NCBI GenBank assembly: GCA_937907245.1
Contig: CALCUM010000002.1
Location: forward strand, 186,001-250,000
Length of the DNA stretch: 64,000 nucleotides
Direction of reading: 5' to 3'
DNA from: an uncultured Rhodobiaceae bacterium
GTDB lineage: Bacteria; Pseudomonadota; Alphaproteobacteria; RS24
Below the pieces are notes generated by a model. It had not been told where the DNA came from and ran no database searches. It saw only the letters and a program-made list of their open reading frames with translations. Shown piece after piece: positions 1 to 7,293 of the stretch. Each line of letters begins with the position of its first letter. The first letter of the stretch is position 1. Made by a program: the position numbers and the translations under genes.

Positions 1-354
1 ATAATGTGTGTTGCTACTGGTAAATTTTTTACTGAAATCGAAAGTGGGTTTTCACAAGTAATGATGCGTGAAAACAAAGTCTTCTCCTACTGCATTCGAA
101 ACTACGACGAAGATTGAGAGTGCTTCTTAAAAGGATAAAAGCCTATAAATTGTGGGATTCTTGAATTTGCTAATCGTGGCGAAATTGGCATTTTCCCAAG
201 AGGAAGCTGGCATTATTTCGAGCAAAATACATATTCAGCCGGAGTTTGGTCAGCCATCCAAAAGCTTGTTAACCTAACGCCAGGTCGGTTTGTTGCAAAA
301 GCATGGCGAGGACGGGGCTACGATGGTCAGGCGTTTAACCCTCAAGAAACCTAA
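1..354 (+). pseudogene. possible decayed gene, C-terminal part
   Basis: One reading frame runs through this stretch from the window edge, interrupted by TGA at 115-117 and TAA at 136-138, and ends at TAA 352-354. The last 71 codons (139-351) read like real protein, with runs such as GIFPRGSWHYFE and GRFVAKAWRGRGYDG. No family is recognised. The shared frame on both sides of the stops suggests a disrupted gene; two unrelated short frames are also possible. The upstream part lies outside the window, so the start is unknown. Confidence 0.3.
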
Positions 355-474
355 TAATTGATGTTGTAATCGTTTTCTTTGTTAAACCTCTAATTGCTAG
401 TTAAATATCACTTTACAGCACAAAAATTGATATTTTTTAAACTTCACATAAACCACGTTCGTAAGATTTTGCCT

Positions 475-645
475 TTAGGAGGTCAAAGATCTGTAGTTTA
501 CCAATAAAGTTGTGCGCTTGACGAGTATCTCCTTTTCACAAGCTCTTAACTGCTTTGAGTTTGGCAAATTCTTCTTGAGCCATTCGCGTTGTTTAAGTGC
601 TCTATGAAGCTGCTTTTCAACAGCTCTGGCTTTTTGCTTGGCCAT
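475..645 (-). CDS. small basic protein coupled to the short recombinase
   Basis: A 56-residue protein rich in Lys, Arg and Gln, starting MAKQKARAVEKQL and ending NYRSLTS. Its ATG shares one base with the TAA of the recombinase gene just upstream (TAATG), so the two are probably translationally coupled. The charge pattern in the first 40 residues suggests a helical nucleic-acid-binding or recombinase-accessory protein, but no named family is recognised. A role as recombination directionality factor is inferred only from size, charge and position. From its stop to about 355 nothing else coding was seen. Confidence 0.5.
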   Translation of the reverse strand: MAKQKARAVEKQLHRALKQREWLKKNLPNSKQLRACEKEILVKRTTLLVNYRSLTS

Positions 646-1211
646 TACAGCAACTCTACAGCGTTTGCGAGCTGTGTATCATTCACATCTATGTAGCGTT
701 GCGTTACGGAGATATGTTGATGCCCAGCTAGAGTAGCTAGCAAGCGCACATTTACGCCTGAGTTGGCAAGTTTAGTAATAAATGTCCTGCGGCCACTGTG
801 TGAGCTTGCATGCTCAAAGCCACAAGCTTTATATATGTCTAAGAACAGCTGACACATGGTGTTGGCAGAAAAGTGCCCACCTTTTTGACTAGGGAAAAGG
901 GCGCGTTCTGGCTGAGTTAGATTACTCTGTTCACCATAGTCTTTTAGCGCTTTTCGAAGCTTTGTGTTGACGAACACTGTTCTGGCATTGCTGCCTTTTG
1001 TATTGCGCTGAGCAAGTTGGAATTGGGATTTAACGCTTCCATCTTCATCAAACACATCGCCAAGCTTTAGTGCTGCCAGTTCCATAGCGCGAAGCCCTGT
1101 GTGCAGTGAAAACAGCACGATGGTCTTGTCTCTTGTGGGATGACGCCTTGTGGCGCAATACTGCAGAACACGCTTTTGCTGAGCGTCTGTGAGTGTCATA
1201 GCCTGTTTCAT
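645..1211 (-). CDS. short tyrosine recombinase (catalytic domain only)
   Basis: Tyrosine recombinase of 188 residues made of the catalytic domain alone. The expected residues are present: R41 in TGLRAMELAAL, K72 in NTKGSN, H138 and R141 in SHSGRR, H164 in AGHQH and nucleophile Y173 in QRYID. The N-terminal SAM-like core-binding domain of normal integrases (about 100 residues) is absent, so it is about half usual length, yet every catalytic residue is kept. RBS-like AGGTCC lies just before the ATG. Palindromes sit directly upstream at 1223-1318. It may act in integration, resolution or inversion of the element. The fold call is secure; its specific reaction is not visible. Confidence 0.85.
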   Translation of the reverse strand: MKQAMTLTDAQQKRVLQYCATRRHPTRDKTIVLFSLHTGLRAMELAALKLGDVFDEDGSVKSQFQLAQRNTKGSNARTVFVNTKLRKALKDYGEQSNLTQPERALFPSQKGGHFSANTMCQLFLDIYKACGFEHASSHSGRRTFITKLANSGVNVRLLATLAGHQHISVTQRYIDVNDTQLANAVELL

Positions 1212-1222
1212 TTAGGACCTCC

Positions 1223-1259
1223 GAAAATCTAATAGTTTATGTTCTACTATTATATTTTC
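1223..1259. repeat. 14-bp-arm palindrome upstream of the recombinase
   Basis: The arms GAAAATCTAATAGT (1223-1236) and ACTATTATATTTTC (1246-1259) are complementary except for one pair, with a 9-base centre. It starts 12 bases before the recombinase start codon. The 10-mer GAAAATCTAA recurs at 1296-1305, 73 bases away, next to a second inverted repeat (TATATGAA 1291-1298 / TTCATATA 1311-1318). The geometry fits an operator or paired recombinase-binding arms. Confidence 0.6.
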
Positions 1260-1507
1260 TGAGATATCGGCTTTCCTACCGAAAATGGTATATATGAAAA
1301 TCTAAATGAATTCATATAGTTAACCAATAACCTCATAGAATGTATATTTTCTTATGTTTTATGAGTGTTGCTACGTGATGAATTAAAGTGTCAGCTTCGC
1401 TAACACTACTTGTGCTGTTTGTTCTTTCGCATTCGCTCAATCACATACAGCACAGCGTATTTTATTTGCATCGTTATTGATTTGGCTCATTTAGATTGTG
1501 TTCAGTC

Positions 1508-1533
1508 GTAAGAAGGCTACACAGCCTCCTTAC
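1508..1533. repeat. 11-bp stem-loop
   Basis: GTAAGAAGGCT (1508-1518) pairs with AGCCTCCTTAC (1523-1533) except for one A/C mismatch, around loop ACAC. No T-run follows on either side, so a classical terminator is unlikely. It may be part of a non-coding RNA or a protein-binding site. Confidence 0.45.
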
Positions 1534-1847
1534 AACCTAATGTCTCATTTGAGTTGCTACATCAGTCGCTGTCGTCATCTGCCTTCTTCGATTGAAGCTT
1601 GGTAGGGGTTGGGCTGTGCTACCTATACAGATGTAAGAACCAACGCAACACACGACACAACAACAGATGTGCTGTGTGCTCTTGTATTAACTACAAGCAT
1701 TTCCTCTTACGTATTTTGTAAAGCGAATATGTAAGTTCCGCTGAATATGTGCTGACAAAATCCGTTGGCGACAACCCTTGTTGGCAAACTCGATGTCATT
1801 TTGTGGGGCACTTTATAGCCTTATCTGCCTTTTGTTTTGCCTTTATC

Positions 1848-1892
1848 GCTAAATACATTGTGCGCAGTTTTTAACGCACATTGTTATTTAGC
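1848..1892. promoter_or_regulatory. long imperfect palindrome in the leader of the 1910 gene
   Basis: GCTAAATACATTGTGCG (1848-1864) mirrors CGCACATTGTTATTTAGC (1875-1892), apart from small bulges, around a 10-base loop. The element ends five bases before GAGGAG, the ribosome-binding site of the next gene. It could be an operator, an attenuator or a structured leader. Confidence 0.55.
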
Positions 1893-1909
1893 AACTTGAG
1901 GAGAAAACC

Positions 1910-2230
1910 ATGTCGAAAACGGTTTTATTTGAAGTTTTTGAACTGCTGAAATCACAGGGATTGGTCTCAACAGAAAATGAATTCAGCAAAGACTGGCTAG
2001 CACGAAGCGAAAGCTATGCAAGAGGCCTTAGGTTCCATGATGCTGAGCCAAGCATTGCAACCATGGCGCTGTTGGCAAGCAAGCTTCAGTATTATGGCGA
2101 GAGGCTGTTAAGCCAGCAAACTGAGCAGCACCGTGCGTTGGGAGATAAGTTTCTGTCATATAGCCAAATCTGTCACAGCAAGATCAACGAGCGTTGCGTA
2201 GATCGATGGCAACGAGTGATGGCTGCCTAA
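1910..2230 (+). CDS. small unknown protein (possibly DUF6626-like)
   Basis: A 106-residue protein with strong ribosome-binding site GAGGAG, placed after a long palindrome. The segment with FSKDWLARSESYARGL followed by a Leu-rich helix resembles small proteins (DUF6626 type) on alphaproteobacterial mobile elements, probably a small helical DNA-binding-like fold; this match is from memory and weak. No signal peptide or membrane segment. It precedes the gene at 2235 by four bases, so the two are likely one transcription unit. Confidence 0.6.
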   Translation: MSKTVLFEVFELLKSQGLVSTENEFSKDWLARSESYARGLRFHDAEPSIATMALLASKLQYYGERLLSQQTEQHRALGDKFLSYSQICHSKINERCVDRWQRVMAA

Positions 2231-2234
2231 TCAA

Positions 2235-2624
2235 ATGGAATACAAAGATGACATGAGGCGTTTGATAGACATAGTAAAAAAAATGAGCTTTGAAGCGCCG
2301 CTTGAGCAAACACTGGATGATCTAAAAACTCTATCCAACGCAACGCATGAGCTAACTGATCGGATAGAAATGCGTGTAAGAAAAAGCCTTCAGCCTGCAG
2401 ATAAACCAAAATCAAAGAAGCCCAAGAAAGCAAAACAGCCAAAGGTGAGGCCATTTCCTTCTGTTGCACCACCACCTTCCCAGCCACAAAAGGCCCTCCC
2501 CACAGCTAATCCTGTTACGACGTCAGCTATCAGCGCTGGCGACTACGAGCGCATAAGGCAGGATTTTACCTCCAAGCAGAACGCTCTTGTGCCTATTAAG
2601 CCATCACCGCCGTTAGGCAGTTAA
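2235..2624 (+). CDS. unknown protein with Lys/Pro-rich linker
   Basis: A 129-residue protein not recognised as a family member. Residues about 1-55 look helical and acidic/basic mixed (MEYKDDMRRLIDIVKK onward). Residues 55-100 are Lys-, Pro- and Ala-rich (SKKPKKAKQPKV, PSVAPPPSQPQK) and probably disordered. The C-terminus, about 100-129, includes a YERIRQDF segment. No Cys, no membrane segment. It follows the 1910 gene directly and ends just before a perfect stem-loop, so it is probably the last gene of that unit. Confidence 0.5.
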   Translation: MEYKDDMRRLIDIVKKMSFEAPLEQTLDDLKTLSNATHELTDRIEMRVRKSLQPADKPKSKKPKKAKQPKVRPFPSVAPPPSQPQKALPTANPVTTSAISAGDYERIRQDFTSKQNALVPIKPSPPLGS

Positions 2625-2638
2625 CGCAATAAGAAGTG

Positions 2639-2671
2639 AGGTGTATGGAAATATATAAAATCCATACACCT
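2639..2671. terminator. perfect 10-bp stem-loop between convergent genes
   Basis: AGGTGTATGG (2639-2648) and CCATACACCT (2662-2671) are perfect complements around a 13-base AT-rich loop. It lies 14 bases after the stop of the rightward gene and before the stop of the leftward ATPase gene, so it may terminate in both directions. No long T-run follows. Confidence 0.5.
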
Positions 2672-2750
2672 AAATATTGCTTAGCCATTTGGTTGACGGA
2701 GAGACGGACAGGCTATGTGAGGTTGGGTAAAAATAATGCTCAGATTCCTA

Positions 2751-3374
2751 TTAGACCTTAGAGTAAATAAAGTCATCTAACGCTCGTGCTACGTCTCTCC
2801 AACTGCCACTTGTTGTTGAAAGCAGCCGAAGCAGATAACTCTGCTCAACAACGATGCCTTGTGCTTTGAGAATGTCGCTTGCCCTTTCACAGACAGCATT
2901 GGGAGAAAGGCTCTTTATTTCAACTTCATCAGCTCGATCTTTGATGCCTTTGTCTAGGGCATGGATGTGATTTGTTGTCAAAATCACACAGCCAATTGCG
3001 TTGTCCATGAATGCACGCAGATGATGTTGATTGATTTCGGAAAGTTGGTCGGCTTCATCTATCACGGCATATGGCGTGTTAATGCCCATCATCTGCTGGA
3101 TGTTAAATCCATTTGAAATCCGAAGCAGATAGCGCTCCATCTCTATGCTGGCGTCACGGGCATGGATAACATCAACAAAGCCAGCAGTTTCATCATCACA
3201 TCTAGTCTCTGCGATGATCTTAGCTGCAGTTGATTTGCCAGTGCCGTAATCTCCATAAAGAATGATGTGTCCATCACGCTTGCCGCTGGCGTAGGCAAAA
3301 AGGCGCTGCTTGATGCATTCTTCCTCAAACACAAGGTCTGAGAACTGATTTGGCTGAAAGTTTTGGTTAAGCAT
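2751..3374 (-). CDS. AAA+ ATPase, clamp-loader/DnaA-like
   Basis: A 207-residue AAA+ ATPase. Visible are Walker A GDYGTGKST near residue 40, Walker B YAVIDEAD near residue 105, a sensor-1-like stretch VILTTNH and a C-terminal lid-like region ending in a SGSWRDVARALDDF helix. The start is set at the ATG preceded by GAGGACAACACC; an upstream in-frame GTG at 3431 would add 19 residues but lacks a clear ribosome-binding site. Such stand-alone ATPases on mobile elements serve replication, transposition target choice or partition; which one cannot be told. It follows the 3443-4189 gene and is probably co-transcribed with it. Confidence 0.75.
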   Translation of the reverse strand: MLNQNFQPNQFSDLVFEEECIKQRLFAYASGKRDGHIILYGDYGTGKSTAAKIIAETRCDDETAGFVDVIHARDASIEMERYLLRISNGFNIQQMMGINTPYAVIDEADQLSEINQHHLRAFMDNAIGCVILTTNHIHALDKGIKDRADEVEIKSLSPNAVCERASDILKAQGIVVEQSYLLRLLSTTSGSWRDVARALDDFIYSKV

Positions 3375-3442
3375 GGTGTTGTCCTCTGTGTTTGGTGAAG
3401 TAGGTGACTGAGGCGCAATAGCCCCAGTCACTCAAGTTTCAG

Positions 3443-4189
3443 TTAGGCTGCTTCTTTCTCAGCAATCACTGTTTTGCGATTTTCAAGCATTTGCTTTCGA
3501 CCAGATGCTTGTTTCGCTTCCTCGACAATTGCACTCAGGGATTTGCCTGCTTGGGCAAGTGCAGCTTTCAGTATCGTTTGGTTGTTGGTACCAAACACAA
3601 CGCTGCCTTTTCCATTGCGCTCTTTGCGCACAATTGCGACAGAGAACTCATAGGCACTTTCATTGTGAGGTGCCAATTCCTCACTGATTTTGAATGTTTC
3701 AACAAGCCCAGGTCTCGTTTCCAATACCTCTACCGCAAAGGCGATTTGCTCGTTTCGCTTTTGAGTTGGTGTTTGACCATTTTGTGACTTGCGGATTTCT
3801 TCAATTCCGCCAGCTTCTGCAACAAAGCTTTTCATGCTTTGTAGTTCACCTTTTTGCTCTGCTGCTACAATAAGCACTCGGGCATAGGTGTATGCGCGTT
3901 TACCACAATCTCCAAAAATCAGTCGCACAATCTTGGTGGCGAGACTGGTATTGCTCCGCATCATAATATCGCGTTCTTCGAGAATGAGGTTTAGCTTTTT
4001 GACAAGCGAACGATGTGCGCGAACTTCTTTGAATAGATCTACACATTCATCAAGCAGCACATAGAGCTCTTCATTTGATGCTTTGTAGGTTCCATTCTCC
4101 CAAGTTTCACGCTTGGTTGTGAGCGAATCAATCCAAGTGCTGATGTTGGCATGGTTTGAAGCAGTTTTAGTTGTTTGTGTTTTAGTCAT
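3443..4189 (-). CDS. unknown 248-residue protein, ATPase partner candidate
   Basis: A cytosolic protein of unrecognised family. Predicted mostly helical, with Asp/Glu-rich ELYVLLDECVDLFKEV near residue 45, a KIVRLIFGDCGKRAYTYARVL segment near 85-105, and an Ala/Lys/Glu-rich C-terminus. The ATG at 4189 is chosen because AGGTG lies seven bases upstream; an in-frame GTG at 4198 overlaps that site. It stands upstream of the AAA+ ATPase with about 70 bases between chosen starts and stops, and divergently from the 4308 gene, so it may be the adaptor or substrate binder of the ATPase (inference). Confidence 0.6.
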   Translation of the reverse strand: MTKTQTTKTASNHANISTWIDSLTTKRETWENGTYKASNEELYVLLDECVDLFKEVRAHRSLVKKLNLILEERDIMMRSNTSLATKIVRLIFGDCGKRAYTYARVLIVAAEQKGELQSMKSFVAEAGGIEEIRKSQNGQTPTQKRNEQIAFAVEVLETRPGLVETFKISEELAPHNESAYEFSVAIVRKERNGKGSVVFGTNNQTILKAALAQAGKSLSAIVEEAKQASGRKQMLENRKTVIAEKEAA

Positions 4190-4215
4190 GATATTCACCT
4201 TTCAGGTTTTGTTGT

Positions 4216-4231
4216 GATGCGTGATTGCATC
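4216..4231. promoter_or_regulatory. short inverted repeat in a divergent promoter region
   Basis: GATGC (4216-4220) and GCATC (4227-4231) flank GTGATT in the gap between the leftward 3443-4189 gene and the rightward 4308 gene. An AT-rich stretch follows (about 4270-4300). It may be an operator shared by the two genes; the arms are short. Confidence 0.3.
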
Positions 4232-4307
4232 GATGTAGTGAATATCGCACAAAAAATGACGCCAAATTGTTGTTCATATAATTAAATAAATATGGCATCA
4301 TATTTTT

Positions 4308-5072
4308 ATGAAAAAGTCTCGTGCCAACCGTCCTCTATTCTTTGTCTATGCACCGCCCTTGAAGGGAAAGCGGCCAAGCAATCGCCGCGCCGTAGAGCCG
4401 CCATATCAGGGTGCGCCTGCGTGGAAATGCTCAGTCTACTACTGCTGGTGGGAGTATCTACGCCGTCATGAGGGATACAGGCAAACCTGTGAGAGCGCGG
4501 GCAGGGGCAAATATGCAGATCTCTACGCTGACTTCGGCAATGTGCATGAGGGTGTTTTTTGGAGTTGGTGGACAGAACATGCAGAATTATTTGCAGAGCC
4601 ACCAATTAGACATGTGTCTGTTGAACACAGTGTTTCAACAGATCAAAACACGCTCACCATGTCTATTCCATTAGAGAACAAACTATCTGTCTCAATGAAG
4701 CAAATTCGGCGTTTGTTGGAGCCTCAGGTTCAAAAAGCCGCTCGCAAAAAAACACTGAGCTTGGCAAAGTATCCTGTGGCAACCAAGCCTGTGTTGAGAA
4801 CGCTGCATGAGCATTTGTTGGTTTGGGATGCGAAAAAACAGAACCCAACGGCACATGACAGTGAGCTTGCTGATATAGCAGGCATATCAGTGAATGAAGT
4901 TGTGAATGGAGAGACTGTCGCTGAGCTCAGAGCAGAAGATCTGCCAACCAGAGATTTAGAGCGTGTGATCAAGCGCCGTAAACAGTTGGCAGTTCAGCGA
5001 CATCTTAGGATTGCAGAGCAATATATAGAGCATGTTGCCTTGGGAGAGTTTCCGAAGAGAGAAGGGCGATGA
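4308..5072 (+). CDS. unknown Trp-rich 254-residue protein
   Basis: No family recognised. The N-terminal third is aromatic and Trp-rich (VYYCWWEYLRRHEGY, VFWSWWTEHAELF), reminiscent of small domains seen on plasmids and integrative elements. Residues about 115-135 carry SIPLENKLSVSMKQI. The C-terminal half is helical and basic with a possible helix-turn-helix (DSELADIAGISVNEVV, about 180-195), ending in Arg/Lys-rich RDLERVIKRRKQLAVQRHLRI. This suggests a DNA-binding element protein. Divergent from the 3443-4189 gene. The frame is solid; the function is open. Confidence 0.6.
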   Translation: MKKSRANRPLFFVYAPPLKGKRPSNRRAVEPPYQGAPAWKCSVYYCWWEYLRRHEGYRQTCESAGRGKYADLYADFGNVHEGVFWSWWTEHAELFAEPPIRHVSVEHSVSTDQNTLTMSIPLENKLSVSMKQIRRLLEPQVQKAARKKTLSLAKYPVATKPVLRTLHEHLLVWDAKKQNPTAHDSELADIAGISVNEVVNGETVAELRAEDLPTRDLERVIKRRKQLAVQRHLRIAEQYIEHVALGEFPKREGR

Positions 5073-5098
5073 TTATAGGGTGATGTTTATTAACTCTG

Positions 5099-5695
5099 TT
5101 ATGGCCTTGAAACAATTTCCATCAGCTTGCCGTAATCAGTCACAACATCATATTTCACATTATCTTGGTTTATTTGACGGCCAAGTTCATGGAAGAATTT
5201 TCTAGCACAATCAATTTTTGACTTTTCAATTTGCCTCAAATCCATTGATGACATGCTGCCCTTTGTCTCAGCAACAAAGTAGATGTGCCTTACGCTACCT
5301 TCCTTGAAAGAAATGGCCCAGTCAGGATTATAATCGCCTACAGGCGTAGGTATAAGAAATCCTCTAGGTAGTTTTGCATAGACAACGACCTCTTCGCTGT
5401 TATCCAGCTCCTGCACAAAGCTCTTCTCAATTTCTGAGTCTGTTACAACATAGTCATAGACGTGCTTCTTCAACTGTTCAGAGGCGTTTTTGAAGTCTTG
5501 TCGGCTTTGGTTGGCTGTAAATATGTCGATGTCATAGCGTTCATCCAGAGCGCTATATTCTAGCTTCTCAATGATTATCGTTGATTTTTGCTCTCGGATG
5601 ATGCGTGACGCTTCGGCAATGAAATGCTCAGGATTTTCCTTAAACTGCGCAAAAATAGCTTTCTCTATTTGCTGCAGGGTCTGAGCTGAAATCAA
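5099..5695 (-). pseudogene. C-terminal remnant of a type III restriction Res subunit
   Basis: About 195 residues match in style the C-terminal nuclease region of type III restriction (Res) subunits: [34 protein letters not shown] and [14 protein letters not shown], i.e. the PD-(D/E)xK-like core with D in NPDWA and E-x-K in AETKG. The helicase part is absent. The frame opens upstream at about 5773 but there it overlaps, out of frame, a MerR gene N-terminus, so the junction is near 5690-5700. Probably a non-functional fragment left by recombination. Confidence 0.7.
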
Positions 5696-5861
5696 ATTTG
5701 CGAGCCTTGGCCACAAACTGAAGTTTAGCCAAATCAGGTTCTGAAAAGTCCCTGTAACCCGTGTCAACAGCAACGTTGGGTTTGATGATACCTACATCGC
5801 TATAATATCTTACAGCTTTTACTGTTAAGCCGGATAGTTTTGCGGCTTTACCTATATTCAT
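5690..5861 (-). pseudogene. truncated MerR-family (CueR/HmrR-like) regulator, DNA-binding part only
   Basis: The first ~57 residues of a copper-type MerR regulator are intact: MNIGKAAKLSGLTVKAVRYY, then the wing [15 protein letters not shown] and [11 protein letters not shown]. The reading then leaves the family and stops 73 residues from the start. The dimerisation helix and metal-binding Cys loop are missing. It lies divergently from the 5939 gene with a 19-bp-spacer promoter between them, the usual arrangement for such regulators. The loss coincides with the joint to the Res remnant. Confidence 0.75.
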
Positions 5862-5868
5862 TTTTCTC

Positions 5869-5899
5869 TTGACTCTCCCCTAACAGGAATATTTAGAAA
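5869..5899 (+). promoter_or_regulatory. candidate CueR-type promoter (19-bp spacer)
   Basis: TTGACT (5869-5874) and TAGAAA (5894-5899) are 19 bases apart, the long spacing that MerR-family activators need. The spacer has a degenerate dyad (CTCCCC / CAGGAAT). It lies just upstream of the 5939 gene and divergent from the MerR remnant. Weaker in its dyad than the sites at 32136 and 32981. Confidence 0.45.
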
Positions 5900-5938
5900 C
5901 TCAAAATCTTAATCGCAATTTCAAACAGGGTCAAAAAA

Positions 5939-6217
5939 ATGATGTTTCCTAAAAGCACCAGACTGATAATGGCAATTTGCTGCTTGGTTATGCTTGTTCC
6001 GGTTTTGGGGCTTCTGGCCTCCGGGCTACCATTCTCAAACGTGGGAACCTATGTGTCGGCCGCTGTACCGATGGGCCTGTGTGTCGCTGGGCATTTCATG
6101 CTGCACCGAACTTTCCAACGGAAGGCCGGCGACCGCGACATTCCTGCAACACCAAGATTTTTACCTTCACCACCTCCACCTAGATTGCTACCCGCACCCC
6201 GGAAATTCGACAGCTAA
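5939..6217 (+). CDS. small membrane protein, DUF2933-like
   Basis: A 92-residue protein with two hydrophobic segments (about 9-30 and 38-55), the second ending in GLCVAGHFMLHR, which resembles small DUF2933-type membrane proteins found beside metal-resistance genes. The C-terminal 30 residues are Pro-rich (FLPSPPPPRLLP) and look less conserved, so a frameshift in the 3' part is possible. It follows a candidate CueR-type promoter and precedes a DUF4396 gene by 18 bases. Confidence 0.5.
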   Translation: MMFPKSTRLIMAICCLVMLVPVLGLLASGLPFSNVGTYVSAAVPMGLCVAGHFMLHRTFQRKAGDRDIPATPRFLPSPPPPRLLPAPRKFDS

Positions 6218-6235
6218 AGCCGGAACGGTACGACC

Positions 6236-6685
6236 ATGGCAACAACGATCCCACAATCAATGGGCATCAATTGGCGATGCGGACATACCTGGAAAAGGTC
6301 ATCATATAATACATCTTGGTGTTTGTTGGGATGTTCCATTGGAGATTTTGGCACCATTGCCTACTTTCAGTTCTGGGGTCCTGACTGGCCGGTTCTGGCA
6401 ATTATGTCGTTGGCCATCTTCAACGGCATACTGACCTCCATTGCGCTTGAAACCTTCATTCTTGCGAGGCAGATGGCGTTTCGCCCGGCTTTCAGGACGG
6501 CGGTCGGCATGTCGCTTGTGTCCATGATTTCAATGGAAGCCGCCATGAACATCACGGATGTGGTGCTCACCGGAGGCGCCATACTGACCTGGTGGGTTAT
6601 CCCCATCATGCTTCTAGCGGGTTTTATTACGCCGCTCCCCTACAACTACTGGCGCCTCAAGGCGCTGGGCAAAGCCTGTCATTGA
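6236..6685 (+). CDS. DUF4396 membrane protein
   Basis: A 149-residue membrane protein. The hallmark NTSWCLLGCSIGDFG follows a WKRSSYN lead-in, as in DUF4396 proteins, which have about four membrane helices; hydrophobic stretches are visible near 50-75, 80-95 and 120-135 (TWWVIPIMLLAGFITPLPYNYW). Conserved Cys, Asp and Met residues suggest a metal-linked role, which fits the setting between copper-type promoter and Cus operon, but no function is established. No clear ribosome-binding site; translation may be coupled to the gene before. Confidence 0.7.
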   Translation: MATTIPQSMGINWRCGHTWKRSSYNTSWCLLGCSIGDFGTIAYFQFWGPDWPVLAIMSLAIFNGILTSIALETFILARQMAFRPAFRTAVGMSLVSMISMEAAMNITDVVLTGGAILTWWVIPIMLLAGFITPLPYNYWRLKALGKACH

Positions 6686-6700
6686 AAGGTTGCTTTTGAA

Positions 6701-6898
6701 ATGCTTGCCATAACCACACAAAGACTGCTGCCGTCCCTGCTTTCACTGGCCCTGCTCCTTGGCTCTATATTCTTTCCACCTTTGGCTCGAGCCGAAGGCA
6801 GCGCCGGGACCCAGGTTTTCACCTTCGATGCTCCCGTTAGGATTAATATGTTGATAAGCGGGTATTCGCCCATTTCCATCAGCAAAGTCGTGCAGTGA
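6701..6898 (+). CDS. small secreted protein, probably truncated
   Basis: A 65-residue frame with a clear signal peptide (LLPSLLSLALLLGSIFFPPLARA) and a mature part beginning EGSAGTQVFTFDAP. The last ~20 residues look unrelated to a stable domain, and base composition changes near 6840, so the gene is likely cut by an insertion or deletion. On the opposite strand a frame starts at 7003 and crosses the same junction. No family recognised. Confidence 0.4.
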   Translation: MLAITTQRLLPSLLSLALLLGSIFFPPLARAEGSAGTQVFTFDAPVRINMLISGYSPISISKVVQ

Positions 6899-7293
6899 AT
6901 TACCCACTAGTGATTTGGGGTGATTTGTATTTATTGAGGTTAGAATATACGAGTACAGAACGCCTATTGCATCCAGAAGTTCTGTTGTGGTGGGGGTGCT
7001 CATAGCTTGTAGCCCACTATTCCGTTACCGGTAGTGGTTCCCTGTTTTGCGGTTTCATGAAAGTCCAGCATTCAAGCTAAGACGAGATGTCTATAGATCG
7101 GAAAGGTAGTGAAGAATGCTGATGATCTATTGTGGGTAGTGATCAGAATGTTTACAAGCCCACATGTTCGCCAGATTTTTTAATACTAGAAATCCAAGCT
7201 TATTATTTTTGGTGGCAACTCAAGTCTATAAATAAAAACTCATTTAAACTTTAATCTTGTAGATCTCAAATTACTCCCTATAATTAAAGGATT
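6899..7293. other. gap without recognised genes
   Basis: About 395 AT-rich bases lead into the Cus operon. A leftward frame begins at 7003 but lacks a good ribosome-binding site. Promoter-like AT-rich hexamers are frequent near 7215-7285, and AAAGG at 7286-7290 serves the next gene. No MerR-type long-spacer promoter was found here. Confidence 0.4.

Larger units (their letters stand above)
1212..1909. other. non-coding stretch with palindromes (possible recombination or control region)
   Basis: No convincing gene lies in these 700 bases. Inverted repeats are frequent: 1223-1259, 1291-1318, 1387-1407 (9-base arms with one mismatch, loop TTC), 1411-1418 paired with 1447-1454 (8-base arms, 28 bases apart), 1508-1533 and 1848-1892. 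It separates the leftward recombinase gene from the rightward small genes, so divergent promoters, recombinase sites, an origin or a small RNA are all possible. Confidence 0.45.

Noticed and set aside
6743-7003. Leftward frame with a Fic-like motif (FADGNGR)
   Set aside because: The frame overlaps a signal-peptide gene on the other strand, lacks a ribosome-binding site, has no HPF context and is cut by a junction; the motif is probably chance.
7257-7284. TTGTAG and TATAAT hexamers just before the 7294 gene
   Set aside because: The -10-like hexamer would start RNA within two or three bases of the ATG and would remove the ribosome-binding site, so it is unlikely to be the promoter in use.
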